The notes beneath the pieces are model-generated. The model was given only the letters and a program-made list of their open reading frames with translations, had not been told where the DNA came from and made no database searches. Shown here in pieces: positions 17,041-26,448 of a stretch of 64,000 nucleotides of DNA (position 1 is its first letter; the number at the start of each line of letters is the position of its first letter). Source of the DNA: an uncultured Pseudomonadota bacterium (GTDB lineage: Bacteria > Pseudomonadota > Alphaproteobacteria > UBA9219); contig CAIXHP010000051.1 in NCBI GenBank assembly GCA_903919315.1, forward strand, positions 16,166 to 80,165. Direction: 5' to 3'. The translations under genes and the position numbers were made by a program.

Positions 17041-18621
17041 TCACCAAAACCGCCCCATCAACGTCATTCCGGAAAATTTGCGCCGCAAATTTGTCCGGAA
17101 CCCCGTGAAAGCAGCCGCTCGCGCTTTCGCGCCGTTTCCGTCAGCCGTCGCCGGAATCGCCAGCCCCAGTTCGTCAAGCGTCAGACTCCGCGACTCCGCC
17201 TTCGCCAACGTCGCCGGAAAATCCATGCGCGTGTGAGCGCCACGGCTTTCTTCACGCCGCAACGCCGCCGTGGCGATCATCAAGCCCACCAGCGCCCGAT
17301 CATCCCGCGCCGCCAGAGGCGCGAGTTCCGCCACGGCCTGTTCCAACCCCGCTTTGTCGCGCAGCACACCAACATGGCGCGTCATGAGAGCGCGAACCCG
17401 CGACTCGTTGGAATCAAGCCGCGCCGCAGGCGCTTGGGGAAGCGCTCCGTTCAAGCCTTCCGCCCGCCCACGCAAGCTCCGCCCCACGCGCTGCCCCATC
17501 ACGACCGCTTCCAGCAGCGAATTGCTGGCCAAACGGTTGGCCCCGTGCAACCCCGTCGCCGCCACTTCGCCGCAAGCCCACAGCCCCGGCACCGACGCGC
17601 AGCCGTCGGCATCCACCGCCACGCCGCCCATGTGGTAATGCGCGGCGGGCAGGATGGGGATAGGCTGGCGCGACGGATCGATTCCGGCGGCGACGCACGA
17701 AGCATGAATGGTCGGAAACCGCGTCGCGAAATGCGCGATGTTCCGCACGTCGAGAAACACCCGCTGCCCCTGCCGCAGTTGTTGCCAGATGGCGCGAACG
17801 ACGATGTCGCGCGGCTCCAAATCGCGGCGCGGCGCGAATTGCATAAAGGCTTCGCCAGTGGAATTCACCAGCGCCGCGCCTTCGCCGCGCAGCGCCTCGC
17901 TGGCCAAGGGCATGGGATCAAGCGCGACATCCATCGCCGTAGGATGAAACTGCACGAATTCCAAATCGCGCAACGCCGCGCCACATCGCGCCGCCAACGC
18001 CAAGCCCTGTCCCCACGATCCCAGCGGATTGGTGGTGTGCTGCCACAACGCGCCCACGCCGCCGGTGGCCAACACGACCTGCCGCGTAGCCACGTCATGG
18101 AACGCGCCGGATGAATCCCGGTAACGCACACCGACCACAATGCCGTCGCGGGTCAGAAGGTCCGTCGCCTCGGCATCTTCGATGAATGTGATCGACGGCG
18201 TATCCTTCGCCCGCGCTACCAGCGCCTGCATGATCGCCGCGCCGGTGCTGTCGCCCTGCGCGTGGACGACGCGGCGGCGGCTGTGCGCGCCTTCGAGGCT
18301 GAGTTGGCGCTGGCCGTCGGCGGCGCGGTCAAAGGCCACGCCCCATTGTTCCAGTTGTTCGATCGCGTCCGGCCCGGCCCCGGTCACCAAACGCACGATG
18401 GCCGGATCGCACAAGCCCGCCCCTGCGGCCAACGTATCGGCGGCATGAAGTTCCGGGTTGTCATCCCCGCCCACGGCGGCGGCGATGCCGCCTTGCGCCC
18501 ACGCGCTGCTCGTCCATGTCCCCGTCGCGCGTCGCGCCAGCACCGTCACGGGCTGCGGCGCGAGCGTGAGCGCCGCGCTTAGTCCCGCGAGGCCGGAACC
18601 GATGATGAGGGGAGGGGGCAT
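17041..18621 (-). CDS. nadB: L-aspartate oxidase
   Basis: NadB is a flavoenzyme that oxidises L-aspartate to iminoaspartate, which NadA uses. The 526-residue protein has an FAD-binding [11 protein letters not shown] at the N-terminus, [59 protein letters not shown] and [20 protein letters not shown], all characteristic. It lies between nadA (seven-base gap) and nadC, consistent with one transcript. Length is normal. Confidence 0.96.
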   Translation of the reverse strand: MPPPLIIGSGLAGLSAALTLAPQPVTVLARRATGTWTSSAWAQGGIAAAVGGDDNPELHAADTLAAGAGLCDPAIVRLVTGAGPDAIEQLEQWGVAFDRAADGQRQLSLEGAHSRRRVVHAQGDSTGAAIMQALVARAKDTPSITFIEDAEATDLLTRDGIVVGVRYRDSSGAFHDVATRQVVLATGGVGALWQHTTNPLGSWGQGLALAARCGAALRDLEFVQFHPTAMDVALDPMPLASEALRGEGAALVNSTGEAFMQFAPRRDLEPRDIVVRAIWQQLRQGQRVFLDVRNIAHFATRFPTIHASCVAAGIDPSRQPIPILPAAHYHMGGVAVDADGCASVPGLWACGEVAATGLHGANRLASNSLLEAVVMGQRVGRSLRGRAEGLNGALPQAPAARLDSNESRVRALMTRHVGVLRDKAGLEQAVAELAPLAARDDRALVGLMIATAALRREESRGAHTRMDFPATLAKAESRSLTLDELGLAIPATADGNGAKARAAAFTGFRTNLRRKFSGMTLMGRFW

Positions 18622-18628
18622 GGCGGGT

Positions 18629-19627
18629 TTAGCGAACCGCCATCATGCGCTCGACCGCGCGGCGGGCGCGGACGGCGACATCGTCGGGAACCGTCACTTC
18701 GTGCGTCATGGTCTCCAACGCGGAACGGATGTTCTTGAGCGTGATGCGTTTCATGTGCGGGCACATCTGGCACGGACGCACAAAGGCGATGTCCGGATGC
18801 CGCGCCGCGATGTTGTCGCTCATCGAACATTCGGTGAGGAGAAGGACGCGGGCGGGATGCTCGGTGTCCACATAATCGCTCATCCGAGCGGTGGAACCGG
18901 CGAAATCGGCTTCGGCCACGACATCGGGGGGGCATTCGGGATGCGCCAGAACGACGAGGCCCGGAGTCTGGGCGCGATAGGCGCGAATCTCCGCCGCCGT
19001 GAACCGCTCATGCACTTCGCAATGGCCCTTCCACGCGATGATCTTGACGCGCGTTTCCGCCGCGACGTTTTGCGCCAGATATTCGTCGGGAATCATGATG
19101 ACCTGCGGAACGCCCAGTGATTCCACGATTTGCTTTGCGTTGCCGGAGGTGCAGCAAATGTCCGACTCCGCCTTCACCGCCGCCGAAGTGTTGACATAGG
19201 TAATGACCGGCACGTCGGGATACTTTTGGCGCAGCAACCGCACATCCGCCGCCGTGATGGATTCCGCCAGCGAGCAACCCGCCCGCAAATCGGGGATCAG
19301 AACCGTGCGCGAAGGGTTGAGCAGCTTGGCCGTCTCGGCCATGAAATGCACGCCCGCCAGAACGATGACATCCGCCTGCGCCGTTGCGGCTTCCCGCGCC
19401 AAGGCCAGCGAGTCGCCGACAATGTCGGCCACGCCGTGGAAAATTTCAGGTGTCTGGTAATTGTGGGCGAGGACGATGGCGTTGCGCTGGCGCTTCAGGT
19501 CTTGGATTGCCAGCACGTCGCCCGCGAAACCGGCCCATTCCTCCGGCGGAATGACGGTTTTGACGCGCTCATACAACGCCGCCGTCGCCGCTATCGCCTC
19601 GCGCACCGAACCAAAGGAACCATCCAT
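18629..19627 (-). CDS. nadA: Quinolinate synthase A
   Basis: NadA condenses iminoaspartate with dihydroxyacetone phosphate to form quinolinate and needs a [4Fe-4S] cluster. The 332-residue protein carries the three cluster cysteines in [20 protein letters not shown] and [10 protein letters not shown], plus [10 protein letters not shown] chose the ATG at 19627 because AAAGGGAG lies seven bases before it; an upstream ATG at 19660 would put the operator inside the gene. A candidate operator overlaps the ribosome-binding site. It is first in the nadABC operon. Confidence 0.96.
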   Translation of the reverse strand: MDGSFGSVREAIAATAALYERVKTVIPPEEWAGFAGDVLAIQDLKRQRNAIVLAHNYQTPEIFHGVADIVGDSLALAREAATAQADVIVLAGVHFMAETAKLLNPSRTVLIPDLRAGCSLAESITAADVRLLRQKYPDVPVITYVNTSAAVKAESDICCTSGNAKQIVESLGVPQVIMIPDEYLAQNVAAETRVKIIAWKGHCEVHERFTAAEIRAYRAQTPGLVVLAHPECPPDVVAEADFAGSTARMSDYVDTEHPARVLLLTECSMSDNIAARHPDIAFVRPCQMCPHMKRITLKNIRSALETMTHEVTVPDDVAVRARRAVERMMAVR

Positions 19628-19630
19628 ATT

Positions 19631-19707
19631 ATGCTCCCTTTGAGCATTATGAGAGGCCAAAAAATGTGACCCTCGCGGCCACCCCCGAATATGATCATGC
19701 TGAGCAT
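19631..19707 (-). promoter_or_regulatory. Paired ATGCTC/GAGCAT operators before nadA
   Basis: An inverted repeat ATGCTC-N5-GAGCAT spans 19631-19647 and covers the nadA ribosome-binding site. A second near-palindrome, ATGCTGAGCAT, lies at 19697-19707, 66 bases further upstream. Two similar sites before the first gene of NAD synthesis suggest a repressor of the NadQ/NrtR kind. The repeats are seen; the regulator is inferred and none is recognised in this window. Confidence 0.5.
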
Positions 19708-19770
19708 AAGCGCGTCAAGCGAATTTCGGCGCAGAACACGGTTGTATTGGCCCTGAAAACAAGGCCGTGG

Positions 19771-20490
19771 TCAGGGTTTCTGATGTCGTTTTCGGGTGGC
19801 GGCCTTCTTTCTGAGGCCTTCGACATAGGCGGGGTTGTCGAGCACACGGGCGACTTTGCCCGGAATTTTTCGCCCCAACGTCCACAAATAATGAAATTGA
19901 GCCCGAAAGCTGTCGGCGATGGCCTGATTTTTGACGATCACCGTACGCTGTTCTTCCCACATGATCAGGACAAAGCGGTTCTTGTAGACCAGATAGGGAA
20001 CTTTCCCCATCAGCTCCTTGGGGATCCAGCGATAGACGTTGGGCTGCGCCATGAGGAAAACATCGCCTTCCTCCGCCAGAATCTTTTCCTTGAAACGTGT
20101 CTTTTGATGATGCGCTTCGTAACGCAGCACCTGATCGGGGGCGTGCTTCTCGAACAGCCGTTCGTTCAGTGAGCACATCAGAGCCTCATCATCCGGCCCC
20201 TGCATACAGGCAAACAGGTCGTCGTTTTGCTTTTCGATAAAGTCAGGCCCGTCGTACTGCAGGATTTCAAAGAGTTCACGGCGCTGTTTGATGCCCGAGT
20301 CCTCGGTGAACACGATGCCCGCGCCTTCAAAGGCGTTGCGGAGACGTTGCAGCGTTCCGGCGCGTGGCGAGATGAGGTCGCGCTCAATATTGTTGACGCT
20401 GGGCAGCGACACGCCGGACGCTTTGACGAGATCCGCCTGTTTCCATTTCAACATCGCCCGCGCTGCGCGAATTTGCCCCGGTGTGATCAT
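19771..20490 (-). CDS. XRE-family regulator with an unassigned C-terminal domain
   Basis: The 239-residue protein has an N-terminal Cro/C1-type helix-turn-helix (residues 1-60: ARAMLKWKQADLVKASGVSL, SVNNIERDL). Its larger C-terminal domain (about residues 70-215) has no motif I can name. That domain is shared with the regulator at 51974-52624: both have FEIL/FEGS, a segment ending in RWIP/RWLP, then a VIVKNQ/VVVIQS strand, and FRAQFHYLW versus YRQNFNIAW. The start at 20490 follows AAAGGA. The C-terminal domain may bind a ligand or partner. It lies upstream of the nadA operator region in the same orientation, but nothing links it to NAD control. Confidence 0.75.
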   Translation of the reverse strand: MITPGQIRAARAMLKWKQADLVKASGVSLPSVNNIERDLISPRAGTLQRLRNAFEGAGIVFTEDSGIKQRRELFEILQYDGPDFIEKQNDDLFACMQGPDDEALMCSLNERLFEKHAPDQVLRYEAHHQKTRFKEKILAEEGDVFLMAQPNVYRWIPKELMGKVPYLVYKNRFVLIMWEEQRTVIVKNQAIADSFRAQFHYLWTLGRKIPGKVARVLDNPAYVEGLRKKAATRKRHQKP

Positions 20491-20623
20491 CTAGTGTTCC
20501 TTTCGCGTTTTCTGCCGCAAAGTATGCGCAGCACCTATATAAAGATGCTCAGAAACTATTAAATTTGTGTTTCACTGCGTCCAGAACAAAAAGCGCATTT
20601 CAAAAAGATGAAAGGATAAAGAG

Positions 20624-21373
20624 ATGTTGACGCAAAACGTGATTGTTTTGGGCGCAAGTTCGGCCATAGGCCGAGTGCTGGCGCACCGCGCAGCGTCGAG
20701 CGGCGAACGCCGCGTTCTGGCCGTCGCGCGATCCGAGGTGCCAGAGTCGCTGGCCCCGTTGCGCGGCGTTACCTGCCTTTCGGGCATTGATCTGTGCAGC
20801 GAGAAAAGTTTGAACACTCTCGCCGCCACGGCGCAGACTGTCTTTCAGGGGCGAGGACCGTTCGCGGCCGTGCATTGCGTCGGTGATTTCTGGCGGCACG
20901 CGCCGTTGACGCGTACGCCTTTGGCCGAAAGCCTGAGGGTCGTGCAAAGCAACATCAACACCCTGATCGGCGCGGCGACGGCCTTAACGCCGGTGATGAT
21001 CGCGGCAGGCGGCGGGCGGTTCGTGACGTTCAGCTGCAATTCCGTGCGCCACAATTTTCCCAACATGGCGCCGTTCACGGCGGCCAAAGCGGCGGTGGAA
21101 TCGTTCACGCGATCCCTGTCCAACGAGTGCGCCCCACAGGGCGTGTCGGCCTTTGCCGTCGCCTTGTCGTCGGTGGCGACGGAAAAAGTAATGCGCGACG
21201 AGCCGAACGGCGATCATGCCCATTACCTCACGCCGGAGGTTGTCGCCGATTTTGTTCTTGCGCAGGTTCTGACCCTGCCGCATCAGGCGACGGGAAATGT
21301 CCTTAGCCTGTTCGAAGCCAGCCCCAGTTTCTTTGGAACGGGCTATTTCGATCGACATCCCCAACCGGCCTAA
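20624..21373 (+). CDS. Atypical short-chain dehydrogenase/reductase-like protein
   Basis: The 249-residue protein has a Rossmann fold of the SDR family: VLGASSAIGRVLA binds the dinucleotide at the N-terminus. The catalytic YxxxK position reads FTAAK, so Phe151 replaces the active-site tyrosine while Lys155 is kept. The serine region reads FVTFSCNSVRHNF. The C-terminal LSSVATEKVM is normal for SDR folds. Loss of the tyrosine argues against ordinary dehydrogenase chemistry, and the protein may be a binding or regulatory SDR. The ATG follows AAAGGATAAAGAG. Its end overlaps the convergent envC-like gene by four bases. Confidence 0.8.
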   Translation: MLTQNVIVLGASSAIGRVLAHRAASSGERRVLAVARSEVPESLAPLRGVTCLSGIDLCSEKSLNTLAATAQTVFQGRGPFAAVHCVGDFWRHAPLTRTPLAESLRVVQSNINTLIGAATALTPVMIAAGGGRFVTFSCNSVRHNFPNMAPFTAAKAAVESFTRSLSNECAPQGVSAFAVALSSVATEKVMRDEPNGDHAHYLTPEVVADFVLAQVLTLPHQATGNVLSLFEASPSFFGTGYFDRHPQPA

Positions 21374-22518
21374 GGCGCGTTCGCGTGTTGGGTGGCGCCG
21401 TTGGCCATCGGGTCGAGGGGGTCGCCGTTGTGACGCCATTCGAAATACAGTTCGGGCCGCGCGCTGCCGCCGCTGGGCAGAACGCCGAGCGGCTCGCCCG
21501 CCGCCACATTTTGCCCCATGTCGGCATCGATCCGGCCAAAGCCGGACAGAAAGCTGTGATAGCCGTCGCCGTGCTGCAAAATGACGATCTGGCCATAGCC
21601 CCGGAACGGCCCGGCGAACACCACGCGCCCGTCGCGCGGAGCGACCACGGGGCTGTCCGGCGCGGCGGTGAGCGTTAGGCCTTGGCTGGACACGCCTGCC
21701 TCGTCCTTTGCGCCGAATGTGCGCGTGATGCGTCCCGCCACCGGCAGCCTGAGACCGGCGCGCAAACGCTGCGCTCCCTTGGGCGCGACGGGGCGGCTGA
21801 CCTTTTCCATCAGTTGCCGCAGATCCTTGGCTTCGGCGGCCAGAGCCTCAAGCTGTTTGGCGATGGCGGCTTTTTGCGCGGCCGTCTTTTGCAGCAAGCC
21901 TTGGCGCGTGCGCATCAGTTGATCGAGGTTGCTGCGCTGCCATGCCAGATTCTGCCGCGCGGCGGCGACGATGCGCTTTTTTTCGGTGAGCGTTTGCAAC
22001 GTGGCTTCGAGATCGCCCAACTCGTTCGTCAAACCCTCCGTCTCCGCCTGCAGGCGCGGCAATAACGTGCGCAGCAGGATGGCGCGATGAACGTGATCCT
22101 CCGTCGGCGCGTCGCGGAGCAGGAAACTTTCCGGCGGTTGAAGGCTCAACTGCGTCAACGCGCTCGTCAACTGCACCAGCCGCGCACGGGACGCGCCGAG
22201 CGTGCCGGAACGGTTGGAGACTTTCTGCTCCAGCTCCGCGAGACTGTCCTCCAGCCGATCCTGTTCTTCCTGCTTGTCCTGCAACGCTTCGGTGGCGGTG
22301 ATCAACTGGCCTTTGAGGAGGTCGAGGTCTTGCGTCGTCGCCTGTTCGCGTTGCTCCAACGCCTCGGCTTCCTGCTTTTGCTGCGCCAGAGATTGCTCGA
22401 TCTGCTGCAGTTCCTCAGCCGTTTCGGCGCGCGCGGGCGGCGCGGCGATCAGGGCAAACAGCACCAATCCGGCGACGCTCTTCAACGTGGCGGTGGACAA
22501 ACGAAACTCAACCGACAA
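21370..22518 (-). CDS. EnvC-like murein hydrolase activator (degenerate LytM domain)
   Basis: The 382-residue protein has a signal peptide (ending PPARAETAEE), a long coiled coil (about residues 35-250, rich in Q, E and L) and a C-terminal LytM/M23 domain. The zinc ligands are lost: the usual HxGxD region reads SSQGLTLTA and the HLHFE-type motif reads ELYFEWR. EnvC proteins with such dead domains activate periplasmic amidases during cell division. The start is TTG at 22518, preceded by GGGGAGAG, lying within the 3' end of gpmI; the genes overlap by 11 bases. The gpmI-envC order is common in alphaproteobacteria, where ctpA often follows, but here ctpA is absent. Confidence 0.85.
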   Translation of the reverse strand: MSVEFRLSTATLKSVAGLVLFALIAAPPARAETAEELQQIEQSLAQQKQEAEALEQREQATTQDLDLLKGQLITATEALQDKQEEQDRLEDSLAELEQKVSNRSGTLGASRARLVQLTSALTQLSLQPPESFLLRDAPTEDHVHRAILLRTLLPRLQAETEGLTNELGDLEATLQTLTEKKRIVAAARQNLAWQRSNLDQLMRTRQGLLQKTAAQKAAIAKQLEALAAEAKDLRQLMEKVSRPVAPKGAQRLRAGLRLPVAGRITRTFGAKDEAGVSSQGLTLTAAPDSPVVAPRDGRVVFAGPFRGYGQIVILQHGDGYHSFLSGFGRIDADMGQNVAAGEPLGVLPSGGSARPELYFEWRHNGDPLDPMANGATQHANAP

Positions 22519-24052
22519 TCAAACTCTCCCCGTCCATTTCCGGTGGCTGAGGCATGCCCATCAGCGCGAGCAAAGTGGGCGCGACATCGGCGAGTTTGCC
22601 GTCGCGGAGTTTTGTGACCGACTTGGGCGCGTTGATCAACGCGACGGGCACGCGGGCCAGCGTGTGCGCCGTGTGCGGGCCGTGGGTGGTGGAATCGTAC
22701 ATCGTCTCGCAGTTGCCGTGATCCGCCGTGAGCAGCACGACGCCGCCCTGCCGCTCCACCGCCGCGAACAGCCGTCCGAGGCATTGATCCAACGCTTCCA
22801 AAGCCTTGATAACGGCATCGAGCATGCCGGTATGGCCGACCATGTCGGGGTTGGCGTAGTTCAGGACGACGAAATCGACTTTGCCCGCGTCGATGGCGGC
22901 CACGACCTTATCCGTCACCTCCGGCGCGGACATTTCCGGTTGCAGGTCATAGGTCGCCACTTTGGGCGAAGGCACTAGAATGCGCGTCTCGTCGGGATAA
23001 GGCTCCTCGCGCCCGCCGTTGAAATAGAACGTGACGTGCGGGTATTTCTCGGTCTCGGCGATGCGGAGTTGCTTCAATCCGGCGCGGGCCACCAACTCGC
23101 CCATCCCGTTGTCGATCTGCTTGGGCGGGAACAACGCGGTCAGGTATTTGTTGAGCAGCGCGGAATACTCCACCATGCCTGTGGCGGCAGCAAAGGCGAG
23201 AGTTTTCTTGCGGGCAAAGCCGTCGAACGCGGGATCCAGCAACGCTTGCAGCATTTGCCGCGAACGATCGGCGCGAAAATTGGCGAACAAAACGCCGTCG
23301 CCGTCCTTCATGCCCGCATAGCCGTTCAGAGCCACGGGCAGCACGAATTCGTCGCCTCCGGCATTGACCGCGTAACTGGCGCGAATCGCGGCAACGGGGT
23401 CGGTGGCCGCCGCCCCCGTTCCTTGGGTGAGAAGGTCATAGGCGGTTTCGATGCGCTCCCAAATCTTGTTGCGATCCATGGCGTAATAACGGCCGCAGAG
23501 CGTGGCGAGCTTGACCCCTGGCAAAACCCGCAGACGGTCATGCAGGTGCGCGATCTGCTCCGCGCCGCTTTGCGGCGGCATGTCGCGGCCATCGAGGAAG
23601 GCATGGACGGCGACCGGGACTCCGGCGGCGGCGACGATTCGGGCCAGCGCGACGATGTGGTCCTGATGCGCATGAACGCCTCCGGGCGAGGCGAGGCCCA
23701 TGATATGGCAGGTGCCGCCGCTTTGCTTCAGCGCGGCGATGTGCGCCACAAGCGCGGGGTTGTGGTCAAGCTCGCCGCGCGCGATGGCGCGGTCGATCAT
23801 CGGCAAATCCTGAAACACCACGCGCCCCGCGCCCAGATTCATGTGGCCGACTTCGGAATTACCGATCTGCCCCTTTGGCAGACCGACGTTTTCCTCCGCC
23901 GCGTCCAGCAGCGCGTGCGGGCTGGCCGCCCAGTATTTCCTGAACACCGGCACATGGGCGCGAGTCGTGGCATTGTCGGGCGCGTCGTCGCGATAACCCC
24001 AGCCATCCAAAACGCACAGAACGACGGGGCGGGGGCGGGTGGTCGGTGTCAT
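22508..24052 (-). CDS. gpmI: 2,3-bisphosphoglycerate-independent phosphoglycerate mutase
   Basis: GpmI interconverts 3- and 2-phosphoglycerate in glycolysis using two manganese ions. The 514-residue protein shows LCVLDGWGY at the N-terminus, the phosphorylated serine in GNSEVGHMNLGAGR (Ser66), VHAFLDGRDMPP, GRYYAMDRD-like GRYYAMDRNKIWER, FNGGREEP and LLTADHGNCE, all diagnostic. The start at 24052 follows AAGGA. It is followed by the envC-like gene in the same transcript. Confidence 0.96.
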   Translation of the reverse strand: MTPTTRPRPVVLCVLDGWGYRDDAPDNATTRAHVPVFRKYWAASPHALLDAAEENVGLPKGQIGNSEVGHMNLGAGRVVFQDLPMIDRAIARGELDHNPALVAHIAALKQSGGTCHIMGLASPGGVHAHQDHIVALARIVAAAGVPVAVHAFLDGRDMPPQSGAEQIAHLHDRLRVLPGVKLATLCGRYYAMDRNKIWERIETAYDLLTQGTGAAATDPVAAIRASYAVNAGGDEFVLPVALNGYAGMKDGDGVLFANFRADRSRQMLQALLDPAFDGFARKKTLAFAAATGMVEYSALLNKYLTALFPPKQIDNGMGELVARAGLKQLRIAETEKYPHVTFYFNGGREEPYPDETRILVPSPKVATYDLQPEMSAPEVTDKVVAAIDAGKVDFVVLNYANPDMVGHTGMLDAVIKALEALDQCLGRLFAAVERQGGVVLLTADHGNCETMYDSTTHGPHTAHTLARVPVALINAPKSVTKLRDGKLADVAPTLLALMGMPQPPEMDGESLIVG

Positions 24053-24125
24053 CGGTTCAGTCCTTAAAGTTGGGCGCAGAGCGGCGATTCTAGCGCGTCT
24101 TCACGCCAGCGCCACATCCTTTCGT

Positions 24126-24503
24126 CCGTCCCCTGAAACAATCCCCGCCCAAATTCCTCCCCCCTTGAGGGGGAGGTTAGGAGGGGGGTGGGTTCCGCAA
24201 GGACGAAGTCGGCAAGTCCATCTCCCGCCCGCCGCAAAGCTCGCGCCATGAACCGGCACCTACGGACCACGACCCCCCACCCAACCCTCCCCCCAAGGGG
24301 GGGAGGGCTTTTGTTCCGTCCACTGAAACAACCCCCGCCCCAATTCCTCCCCCCTTGAGGGGGAGGTTAGGAGGGGGGTGGGTTCCGCAAGGGCAAAGTC
24401 AGCCAATCCATCCCCAGCCGCAAAGCTCGCGCCATGAACCGGCACCTACGGGCCATGACCCCCCACCCAACCCTCCCCCTCAAGGGGGGATGGCTTTTTG
24501 TTC
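24126..24503. repeat. Tandem duplication of an inverted-repeat unit (copies F-I)
   Basis: Two direct copies of a unit of about 190 bp lie at about 24126-24315 and 24316-24503. Each begins near a CTGAAACAA word and holds a left arm (24151-24198, 24341-24388) and an inverted right arm (24271-24312, 24458-24499) of the G-rich repeat family. Between the arms is a shared stretch with CGCAAAGCTCGCGCCATGAA. The arms here resemble solo copy E more than copies A-D. The block fills most of the 24053-24479 gap, with no other gene visible. The end of the second unit supplies the last codons and stop of the YejA-like gene. Confidence 0.85.
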
Positions 24504-26324
24504 CGTCCCCCACCACGTCTCCAAAATCGCGCCATAAATCGGCGTGACGGCGGGGTGGGCGACGCGGGCGGGCCAAAAGGCGACGTGATCCGCGCCCAGA
24601 TGATAGAACGGGACGACATAATGCCCCGCCAGCAAAACGCGATCCAGCGCCCGCGTCGCGGCGACCAGATCCTCGCGCGTCAGGGCGGCGGGAATGGCGG
24701 TTGCCAGAGCGTCCACCACCGGATCGCGCACGCCGGGATAATTGCGGCTGCCGTTCTGCGCCGCCGAAGCCGCGCTCCAATAGGCCGACTGTTCGTTCCC
24801 CGGCGACAGGCTGTTGAACCAGCGCCCCGTGGTGACGTCAAAGTCAAAGCTCGTCAACCGCGCCTGAAACTGGGCGCTGTCCACCACACGCGCATGCGCC
24901 ATGATGCCGATGCGCTTGAGCGCCCGCGCCCACTCCAGCGCGATCTTCTCTTCGGCGGGATCGCTGAGCAAGACCTCAAAGCTCACGGGAGTCGCATCCG
25001 GCGTGTACAACTGCCCGTCTTTCAACACATACCCCGCCGCTTTCAGTTTGTCCGAAGCCTTGAGCAGATTGGCGCGTAACGACTCCTCGCCATCGGTCGC
25101 GGGCGGAGCTGGCGACGTGGTGAAGATGGCGGGCGGCAGTTGCGCGCGGAACGGCTCCAACCGCTCCAACTCTTTCCCTTGCGGCAAGCCCGTGGCGGCG
25201 AGTTCCGAGTTGGGGAAAAAACTCTCCGTCCTGCGGTACAGACCATGAAACAGCGATCGGTTGATCCAGCCGAAATCGAACGCATAGCCGACCGCTTCGC
25301 GCAGCGCAGAGTCTTGAAACAGCGGGCGGCGCGTGTTGAGGATAAAGCCGGAAATGGCTTCGGGCCTCTGATGTTCGAAACGCTCCAGCTTGAGCCGTCC
25401 GTCGCGCAAGGCTGGCGATTCATAGGCCGTCGCCCATTTGTTCGGATCCGGCTCGCGGCGCAAATCGAATTGTCCGGCTTTAAACGCCTGCAACGCGATG
25501 CTGTCGTCGCGGTAATAGTCGAAGCGGATCGTGGCGAAATTATACAGCCCGCGCTGCGCCGGAACGTCGCGCCCCCAATACTGCGGATCGCGGGTGTAGG
25601 TGACGGAGCGCCCCGGCTCCAGCTTTGTCAGCTTGTAAGGGCCGCTGCCCACAGGCGGGCGCAAGGTGGTACGGTTAAAGTCGCGGTCAAGCCAGTCATG
25701 CTGCGGCAACACGGGCATGAGCGCCATGATTAGCGGCATCTCGCGGTCAATGCCGCCGTCGGGATTGCGCTTAAAGGCAAAACGTACGCAGCGCTCGCCG
25801 CATTTTTCCGCGCTCTCCACCTTTTTGTAATAGGTGCGGTGGTTGGGGCGGCCTTTTTCGCGCAGCGTGGCGTAGGAGAACAAAACATCGTCCGCCGTGA
25901 TCGGCACGCCGTCCTGCCAGTGCGCGGCGGGATTGAGGTTAAAGGTGATGGCGGAACGGTCTTCGGAAACCTCGACGCTCTCGGCGATGAGACCATAGAG
26001 CGAAAAAGGCTCGTCCCAGCTCCGCGCCATCAGGCTTTCATACACCAGCGCAAACGCGCCCAATCCCAAACCCTGCGGCGTTTGCCCGCGAATGATAAAG
26101 GGGTTCAGACTATCAAACGACCCCACCACGCCGAGGCGTAATGTCCCACCCTGCGGCGCGTTCGGATTGGTGTAATCGAAATGCGTGAAGCCGGGAGCGT
26201 ATTTCGGCGTTCCATGCATGGCGATGGCCGTCTCCGCCGCCGTAGCGGGGAGAGCCGTTAACGAAAGGCCCAAACAGACAAAACGGACAAAACGGCGCAT
26301 GGCGACCAACCGGAAAAAACGCAT
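24480..26324 (-). CDS. Extracellular solute-binding protein, family 5 (YejA-like)
   Basis: The 614-residue precursor has an N-terminal signal peptide (ending LPATAAETA) and the SBP_bac_5 peptide-binding fold. Markers are APQGGTLRLGVVGSFDSLNP, WQDGVPITADDVLFSYATL, VGSGPYKLTKLEPGRSVTY and REAVGYAFDFGWINRSLF; the last, with ESFFPNSELAATGLP, is typical of YejA-like oligopeptide binders. It would deliver peptides to an ABC permease, but no permease genes adjoin it. Starts at 26324 and 26300 are both possible. The last nine residues and the stop codon are encoded by the adjacent G-rich repeat block, so the original C-terminus may have been replaced. Confidence 0.88.
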   Translation of the reverse strand: MRFFRLVAMRRFVRFVCLGLSLTALPATAAETAIAMHGTPKYAPGFTHFDYTNPNAPQGGTLRLGVVGSFDSLNPFIIRGQTPQGLGLGAFALVYESLMARSWDEPFSLYGLIAESVEVSEDRSAITFNLNPAAHWQDGVPITADDVLFSYATLREKGRPNHRTYYKKVESAEKCGERCVRFAFKRNPDGGIDREMPLIMALMPVLPQHDWLDRDFNRTTLRPPVGSGPYKLTKLEPGRSVTYTRDPQYWGRDVPAQRGLYNFATIRFDYYRDDSIALQAFKAGQFDLRREPDPNKWATAYESPALRDGRLKLERFEHQRPEAISGFILNTRRPLFQDSALREAVGYAFDFGWINRSLFHGLYRRTESFFPNSELAATGLPQGKELERLEPFRAQLPPAIFTTSPAPPATDGEESLRANLLKASDKLKAAGYVLKDGQLYTPDATPVSFEVLLSDPAEEKIALEWARALKRIGIMAHARVVDSAQFQARLTSFDFDVTTGRWFNSLSPGNEQSAYWSAASAAQNGSRNYPGVRDPVVDALATAIPAALTREDLVAATRALDRVLLAGHYVVPFYHLGADHVAFWPARVAHPAVTPIYGAILETWWGTEQKAIPP

Positions 26325-26448
26325 CGACCCGCGATCTTTACCATATTGGCCGCCGTTTCAAGGAAGAAACCATTTTGTGCGGCTGGACAGACGGTTAGGT
26401 CGCGCCGTAACGTCGCGCCATTACACCAGAAACTGGGAACGGGCCTTT

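Noticed and set aside
24126..24503. CRISPR-like array at the tandem repeats
   Set aside because: There are only two long units with near-identical inner sequence, no unique spacers of constant length and no cas gene nearby.
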